From: Aotearoamyces nothofagi
Lineage: Eukaryota; Ascomycota; Leotiomycetes; Leotiales; Tympanidaceae
Direction of reading: 5' to 3'
NCBI GenBank assembly: GCA_015345905.1
Contig: JADDTR010000018.1
Span: forward strand, 248,361 to 312,360
DNA length: 64,000 nucleotides
Below are positions 57,915 to 64,000 of the stretch, piece after piece (the stretch's first letter is position 1; every line of letters begins with the position of its first letter). A model generated the notes under the pieces. It was not told where the DNA came from, did not search any database, and was given only the letters and a program-made list of their open reading frames with translations. Both the position numbers and the translations under genes were made by a program.

Positions 57915-59120
57915 ACTTGGCAGACGACTCGGCAGACGACTTGAGCGAAAAGACTCGAGTGAAAAGACTTGAGTGAGAAGACTTGAGTGGAAAGACCAAA
58001 AAAAATCACGCTGGCTTTGAAGGCTGGTCCCGAAGGCCGTTTCCTTTGGTTTTTGGTTTGGAGCATTGGTTATGGGAGCACGAATTTAAGATACCTCGGC
58101 ATACTTATTGCTATGTTTTTTGTCTGGCTCTGGCGTAGACTTGGTTATGCTAGCTGAAGTTATCTTACCTGGTCTTGACTTACTTGGACAGTTGAACCAG
58201 AGAGCTGGGAGGGTTGGCAACTGAGGAATGGGGACTGAGGAATGATGGATGATAGATGATGACTTCTGGTGAGAGGTGATGAGAGGAGTGCATTTTTTTT
58301 CTTCTTTCACAGATCGATTATTGTAGTTTAGACCAGAGCCAAGAATTGAAAAACTATGAATACTGTGATTGTGGTGCCATGGCTGTGGTGCTGCGATTAC
58401 GAATCTGTTATCTTGGTGCTATAATCTGCAACCCTAGAAAGACGCAAGGATGTAGGAATGGCGTAGGAATAGGGGGTATAAGAATGCAGTCGCAGTCGCA
58501 ACGGCAGGAGAATAAAAAAAAACGGGACCGCTGGTGTTGTGCATAATGATGGGGATGGCAGGGACGGGATAGGACGGTGAGGATAGGAGTGATGGTGGGA
58601 TAGGGGTGATGCGGGTAGAAATGGTGACGAGAATACAGATGGCGGCGGGGAGAGGAAGCGGCAGCGGGAGGAAGAGTGCTCTCGTATATGCCGTACTATA
58701 CTGTACTATACATACACATGCACGTGTGCGGAGCCGAGTAAGATATAAGATGATAGTCGCAATTATCACAACAATAACAACAACAATAACAACAACCTAA
58801 CAGAGATAGAGCTATCCCATCCCATCCCATCCCAGCAGTAGATAGATATAGATATAGATATAGATGAGCCAGCCAAAAAAGCCAGACCAAAAAGCCAGCC
58901 AAAAAAGCCAGACCAAACCCTCTTCCTCTTCTCTCCTCTCCTCCCGTCCCGTCCCGTCCTGCGATATATGTATGTATTGGTACGGTACGGCTAAAGCACA
59001 CCGCCGTCCTCGTCCTCGTCCTCAATCATACATACATACTGCCGAGCAGAGAAGCAGGCAAAGGAGGGCAAAGGAGGGGAGCGGTTCGGATCCATCATGT
59101 GACATGTGACATCTACCGTA
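57915..59120. other. Microsatellite-rich 3' flank of prm1
   Basis: 1.2 kb without a credible gene. It has a 14-bp repeat (GACTTGAGTGAAAA-like) four times at about 57945-57998, an ACAATA/ACAAC run at 58767-58797, ATCCC repeats at about 58815-58833, GATATA runs to 58864, and AAAAGCCAGACC-type repeats at 58873-58916. These repeats generate several false frames. Confidence 0.55.
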
Positions 59121-59881
59121 GTGCGGATCGCAGAGCTGGCTGGGAAAAAAGAGGGTGCATCACGACTTATTTCATTTCATGCTGGATTGAGAGAGAGAGA
59201 GAGAGAGAGAGAGATATTTTTTTTTCTTTTTGTTTTTTTTAATGTACTTAGGTTCTGTCATGGGATGGGACGGGGGTGATAAGGGGGGTTTTTCTTTTTG
59301 CTCTGCTATAGTCTGCTGTAGTGCAGATTGTAGAGCTGATTGGAAAAAATAGAGAGTATCACGACTTATTTCATTTCATGCCGGATTGAGAGAGAGAGAG
59401 AGAGATATTTTTTTTTCTTTTTGTTTTTTTTAATGTACTTAGATTCTGTCATGGGATAGGACGGGGGTGATAAGGGGGGTTTTTTATTTTGCTCTGCTCT
59501 GCTCTACTGTAGTCTGGATTACAGAGCTGACTGGGAAAAAATAGAGGGCATTACAACTTATTTCATTTATACCGAATTGAGAGAGAGAGAGAGAGATTTT
59601 TTTTTCTTTTTGTTTTTTTTAATGTACTTAGGTTCTATTATAGGATAGGATGGGGGTGATAAGGGGGGTTTTTCTTTTTGCTCTGCTGTAGTCTGCTGTA
59701 GTGCGGATTACAGAGCTGGCTGGGAAAAAATAGAGGGTATTATAACTTATTTCATTTTATACTGGATTGAGAGAGAGAGAGAGAGAGAGAATTTTTTTTT
59801 TTTAATGTACTTAGGTTCTGTTATAGGATAGAATAGAGGTATAGATAGAGTAATAATAAGAGGGTTTTATTTTGCTCTACT
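59121..59881. repeat. Four-unit minisatellite, 189-200 bp period
   Basis: Units begin at about 59121, 59321, 59512 and 59701 (spacings 200, 191 and 189). Each has the same order: GTGCGGATYRCAGAGCTG (with variation), GGGAAAAAA, a stretch with CTTATTTCATTT, a (GA)n run of variable length, a T-tract with TTTTTGTTTTTTTT, GTACTTAG, GGGGGTGATAAGGGGGG and GCTCTGCT. Differences are largely C-to-T or G-to-A. The last unit ends at the left terminus of the transposon at 59882. Confidence 0.85.
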
Positions 59882-62302
59882 CTGATAGATTCTAATAGAT
59901 TATATCTACCAATTTACAATTTGGTCAATTCTACAGCAAGTTAACTAATTCTAGTATATTACTAAGTAACTTGTCTAATTAGACAATTTCCAATATTATA
60001 AAACTTAGAAATATAAGTTTTCCTAAATCTCTATACTTTTTATAAGTTTTTCTATAAAGCCTCTATAAAGTCTCTATAAAGTCTCTATAAAATATTTTAT
60101 AAGATAAATTTAAAGTAGTTGCTACTTACTAGATATCTTTTAAAGTGTATATAAAGTATATATAAAGTATTCTCTAGATCTAAATCAACTTCTGAAGTAT
60201 TAACAATTATAGATATTACTTTATTATCTTTATTACTATATAGTACTTGCTTTATACTATTATCATCTATCTCTAATAATAAAGAATATAAATATTGGCC
60301 TTCTACTTTAGCTAGAGAATTTATAGACTATATTGAACAAAGTAGCAATAGAGATATTCTAACTAGAAGAAAGTATAAAGCTTATAGATATTATCTAAAT
60401 AATAGAAATCTACCAGCTTATAGTATATTATATAAAAAGAAAGCCAAAGATACCAACTTCAAAACTTAAGCTTTGTATATAGGAATATATTGGCCAAGGA
60501 TTATCTGATCAGTATAGAAACTGATTCTTAAGGAATTAGAAAGCTTTAGAAACTCAGAGTTTCTAAATACTCCTTGTTTAAACAAGGTACTATTATAGTA
60601 GAACTGTAGCTAGAGTTTAGAGTTAGTAGCTCTAAGCAATTATATAGCTTTAGAATAATAGCTCTAGACAGTTATATAGATTAGTTATATATATAGATAG
60701 AAATGCTTTTTTATATTATATCATTTTGAACTCTAAGACAACCAAGTCTATAAACAAGCTTAGAAGTCTAGAATTAGAGCTCTATTTAATATAAGATATA
60801 CTATATATACTTATAATATATTTGAGATTATTTACAAAGTCTATCAAAGTTTAAAGTACTATAGTTTATATTCTTCTTTCTATCTAAATACTTATATTTA
60901 TATTGATCTTTATAGAAATTAATAAGACTTATAAAAGAATTTATAAATTATATTATAGAATTACTTAAATAGATATTAAATAGATTATTAAGAAGTGTTT
61001 ATATTATTAGCTACAAGTTGTAAATTAGATACTATCTACTTTAATTCCAATTATTAATAATAGATACTTAGATAGAATCTTTATAGATTTTATAGATTTT
61101 AGTATAAAGAGAGATAAAGACTTCTATTAGATTCTATAGATTAAAGATTACTTCTCTTACTATATTGCTTTATTTATACTTAAGAACAAGAGTTCAAAAG
61201 AAGTATTATTGATATTAAAAAGCTAGTTTAATTAAAATAGATATTTAAGAAAGCTGTAAATTATATTCTATAGTCTCTATTTAAAGAATAATACTAATTG
61301 AAGTTAGATATTATAATAATAGTATAGAGTTCAAAAGAAAAGTACTTGAACTTTTAGATTCTATTTATCTAAAGATTCAAGTAATCAATAGATATATTTA
61401 TTATTCTTAAACTTAAGACTTAGTTGAAGTTGTTAACTGTATATTCAAATATTGATTAATAGCTGTTTAAACTGAATATTAATATTCTAACTAGGTTTAT
61501 TTATTACTAGAACTAGTAATTGTTATCAATACTACTAGATCTAGAGGATTAGTTTTAAAATAAACTCCTTTTAAGATTTGGTTTAGATAAAACCCTTATT
61601 AGATATATAAGACTAATAAAAGTCTTACTCTTAATTCCAATACTGAGACTTAGTCAACTAGTAAAGACGACGACTTTCTACTATTAGAAATTGAATTAAG
61701 AGTTGCTATAAATAATAGAAGAGTTGTCTTATAAATAACTAGAACTCTAGAACTCTAGAGCTTTAATTTTAGAGATATTGTCTCTCTTAAGATTTATAAG
61801 AAACTTTGTCTTATTAGAGAATCTACTTGATTGGTTTATTATATTATTAAAATTAGTAGTTAGGGTTATATTTTACTTTCTAAATATAGAGAATTGAGTA
61901 GAGTTTATCAAGCTTCAGAGCTTAATCTAGCAATCTCTAGCTCAGTATTTATACCAAAGCAATTGCTCTAGAATTCTAATAGTAAAGCTATTAAAATTAT
62001 AATATCAAAGGCAGTACAGCTAACTCAGGGCCAAGAAATAGTAGCAAGTCTATAAAGGGCAGGACAGAAAAGGGGTTACAGAGAAATTGAGCCTTCTGAC
62101 TCTGAGTCTATTATTGAGTCTAGAGTCAGAAGACCTTGCAGCTTTTTTCATGATTTGTAGTTATTTTATTTCTATCGTCTAATCTAATTCTGAATTCTGG
62201 TTGCATGACTTGCCAATTGCCATGTTATCTGGAATACAGTGAGAATTGGCCAACTCGCCGTGGAATTGACCAAATCGCAAATTGGCGGGTACAATCCATC
62301 AG
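59882..62302 (+). mobile_element. AT-rich (RIP-like) TIR DNA transposon, 2.4 kb
   Basis: The element starts CTGATAGATT at 59882 and ends ACAATCCATCAG at 62302. The ends are inverted repeats of each other over about 60 bp (CTGAT, CCAATTT, ATTTGGTCAATT and AGTT words are shared in order), the right end being more intact. The body to about 62000 is AT-rich, stop-filled and dominated by TA, as expected after RIP. Scattered protein-like stretches remain readable on the plus strand near 60250-60440, and a GC-richer end of a frame near 62000-62160 ends with an acidic Ser/Asp segment before a stop. This fits a decayed transposase gene, but class (for example pogo- or hAT-like) was not determined. No clear target-site duplication was seen. 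The left copy at 52877-53806 is an inverted fragment of it. Confidence 0.72.
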
Positions 62303-62578
62303 CTCGAGTAATATATATATATATTTTATTTTACGACGTCTAACTACTCTAAACTATCGACACATATATTTGAAGCGGGGCAGGAGTTGGCTTGGATGGT
62401 TTTTTTTTATACCGGTTGGCAACGCGGATGCTTCTCTCGGGATAGCGGTGTGCTACGCAACGGCCATTCTCATCGATCTGCTACGCAACGGCCATCATCT
62501 CATCGATCTGCTTCATAACGCTATGGGTCCATTGATCTACTCCACATCGCCTGAGATCATCGACCCCCCCCACAGCCA

Positions 62579-64000
62579 TCACACCTCGTTCGAAGGATAC
62601 AAGACCTCGTCCAGCGGGACAAACTCCTCCTTCACAGTCCTCGCGCTGGCAAAACGCATCAGGTGCGCCATCGTGCCCGTCTTATCATTCGTGCCGCTGC
62701 CGCGACTGCCCCCGAACGGCTGCTGCGCCACGACGGCGCCCGTGCACTTGCTGTTCAGGTACATCATGCCGGCCGCGTGCTTGAGCGCGTCCTGGGCCTT
62801 GCGCGACGCCGCCGGGTCGCGCGCGAAGACGCTGCCCGTGAGGCCGTAGGCCGACGTCGAGTCGATCGTGTGCAGCACCGCGTCGAAGGCGCTGTCGGGG
62901 TACACGTAGACGGCGAGGATGGGCCCGAAGAGCTCGCGCGTCATGATGTCGTGGTGCGGGTTCGAGGTGCGGTAGACGGTCGGGTGGACGTAGTAGCCGT
63001 CGGCCTTGGAGGCCTGCCCGCCGGCGACGAGCTCCAGTTCGGGGTCCGTCGCCGCGGCGGCGAGGACGGCGTGCAGCTTGTCGAACGACGCCTCGTGGAT
63101 GACGGGGTTGATGAAGTTGCTGTAGTCCTCGACGGGCCCGACTCTGAGCTTGGCCATCTCGGCCGTGAGGTGCTGCTTGAATTCCGGCCAGGCGGATTCC
63201 GACACGTAGGCGCGCGAGAGCGCCGAGCACTTCTGCCCTTGGTATTCGAATGCGGCGCGGATGGAGCTGAGCGCCGCGCTCTTGATGTCGGCGGACGAGT
63301 GGACGAGGTGGAAGTTCTTGCCGCCCGTCTCGCCGACCACGCGGGGGTACGTCTTGAAGGTGCCTCGCGCGGTAGCTGCTCCGATCTTCCCGAGGAGGCC
63401 CTTGAAGACGGCCGTGGAACCGATATAGGTCAGGGCTGCGAATTCCGGGCGCTGGAGGACCGTGTCGGTGATCTGCTCGGCGTCGCCCGATACGAACTGG
63501 ATGACGTCCTTGGGCAGGCCGGCCTCGAGCAGGATGTTGTACAGGACCCAGCTGGCGTGCAGGGCTGACGGAGACGGTTTCCAGATGACGACGTTCCCCA
63601 GCAGCGCCGACGGTCCGATCAGAGTCGCGCCCAGGGCCGTGAAATTGAATGGCGAGATGGCATACACGAAGCCCTCCAAGGGACGATACTCGATCCTGTT
63701 CCACGCACCCGGGGTTTTGATCCGCGGCTGCTCAGCAAACAGCCTCCAGCACTCCTGGATGTAATACTTGAAGAAATCCACCGTCTCAGCCGCGGCGTCG
63801 ATCTCCGCCTGCCAGATGTTCTTGCCCTGGCCCAGCATCGTCGCGGCCACGATCTCGGATCTGTACTTGCCGGCGATGAGCTCCGAGGCGCGCAGGAAGA
63901 CGGCTGCGCGGTCTTCGAATGGGAGGGATTCCCATGCCGGCTTGGCTGCGAGCGCGGCGTCGATGCATGCGTTTACGTCTTCTGGCGTCGCGGATGCGGA
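62579..64000 (-). CDS. Delta-1-pyrroline-5-carboxylate dehydrogenase (5' end beyond window)
   Basis: This mitochondrial enzyme (yeast PUT2, Aspergillus prnC) oxidises P5C/glutamate semialdehyde to glutamate in proline catabolism. The window holds the last 473 residues with no intron; the start is past the right edge. Recognisable aldehyde-dehydrogenase features: SPFNFTALGATLIGPSALLGN (NAD-binding and Asn), GSTAVFKGLLGKIG, the general-base Glu in VVGETGGKNFHLV, the catalytic Cys in EYQGQKCSALSRAYV, and RELFGPILAVYVYPD. The C-terminus ends VPLDEVLYPSNEV. All catalytic residues appear intact. The GC content is far above that of most other genes in the window, with a strong preference for C or G at third positions. 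The large plus- and minus-strand frames across 62663-63704 are shadows caused by this bias. Confidence 0.93.
   Translation of the reverse strand, partial: SASATPEDVNACIDAALAAKPAWESLPFEDRAAVFLRASELIAGKYRSEIVAATMLGQGKNIWQAEIDAAAETVDFFKYYIQECWRLFAEQPRIKTPGAWNRIEYRPLEGFVYAISPFNFTALGATLIGPSALLGNVVIWKPSPSALHASWVLYNILLEAGLPKDVIQFVSGDAEQITDTVLQRPEFAALTYIGSTAVFKGLLGKIGAATARGTFKTYPRVVGETGGKNFHLVHSSADIKSAALSSIRAAFEYQGQKCSALSRAYVSESAWPEFKQHLTAEMAKLRVGPVEDYSNFINPVIHEASFDKLHAVLAAAATDPELELVAGGQASKADGYYVHPTVYRTSNPHHDIMTRELFGPILAVYVYPDSAFDAVLHTIDSTSAYGLTGSVFARDPAASRKAQDALKHAAGMMYLNSKCTGAVVAQQPFGGSRGSGTNDKTGTMAHLMRFASARTVKEEFVPLDEVLYPSNEV

Noticed and set aside
59121-59881. CRISPR-like array
   Set aside because: The units are long (about 190-200 bp), contiguous without spacers, and in a eukaryotic nuclear genome: a minisatellite.
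62663-63704. Long overlapping frames on plus (301 codons) and minus (339 codons) strands
   Set aside because: They are shadows of the P5C dehydrogenase frame; its extreme GC bias removes stops from other frames. They are Arg/Gly/Ala-rich without family resemblance.
1-64000. tRNA, rRNA or other structural RNA genes
   Set aside because: TTCGAATC-type words were seen only inside coding exons (for example near 1290 and 48165) and no cloverleaf could be assembled by eye. A covariance-model scan would be needed to exclude them.

Overview
The window is nuclear DNA of a filamentous ascomycete (Pezizomycotina). The evidence is closely packed genes on both strands, short GT-AG introns (mostly 45-75 bp with CTAAC/CTGAC-like branch points), typically fungal families (Zn(II)2Cys6 regulators, PRM1, DSC3, Egh16-like secreted protein, fungal xanthine dehydrogenase), and AT-rich repeat copies that look degraded by RIP-type C-to-T mutation. 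The genus cannot be determined from the sequence alone. Exon structures were worked out by hand from splice sites, reading phase and family conservation; nearly all close to exact multiples of three.

Region 1 (1-23.6 kb) is ordinary housekeeping euchromatin: meiotic Zip4/Spo22 (cut by the left edge), a gluconeogenesis-type Zn2Cys6/PAS regulator, CENP-Q-like kinetochore protein, exocyst SEC6, mitochondrial ribosomal protein uL30m, an acidic orphan, chromatin reader EAF3, NKP2-like kinetochore protein, a thioredoxin-like ER membrane protein, RRP12, SNARE VTI1 and an FAD oxidoreductase. EAF3 carries an unusually long (894 bp) intron holding a long reading frame continuous with the downstream exon.

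Region 2 (23.6-49.5 kb): xanthine dehydrogenase with an upstream TCGG-N6-CCGA palindrome and GATA sites (purine induction and nitrogen control), a BNA3-type kynurenine aminotransferase, DSC3 of the Golgi Dsc E3 ligase, UTP5 and BDF1 in divergent orientation, an atypical protein kinase that appears to end in a ubiquitin-like fold, a second Zn2Cys6 regulator, a Dabb-domain protein, ISA1 and an ARMH3/DUF1741 protein.

Region 3 (49.5-62.5 kb) is gene-poor and rich in repeats: a GC-rich microsatellite stretch, an Egh16-like secreted virulence-factor homologue, an AT-rich truncated transposon copy (52.9-53.8 kb), PRM1 on its own, a four-unit ~190-200 bp minisatellite, and a second, full-length 2.4-kb inverted copy of the same transposon with terminal inverted repeats (59.88-62.30 kb). 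The two copies face each other in inverted orientation around PRM1.

Region 4 (62.58-64 kb) returns abruptly to very GC-rich coding DNA: the 3' part of delta-1-pyrroline-5-carboxylate dehydrogenase.

No operon-like or biosynthetic cluster is visible. The genes mostly act independently. Two inner-kinetochore subunits (CENP-Q, NKP2) lie within 8 kb of each other, and several gene pairs share short divergent promoters. I saw no convincing novel multi-gene system; the most unusual items are the EAF3 intronic frame, the kinase-ubiquitin-like fusion and the inverted transposon pair around PRM1.
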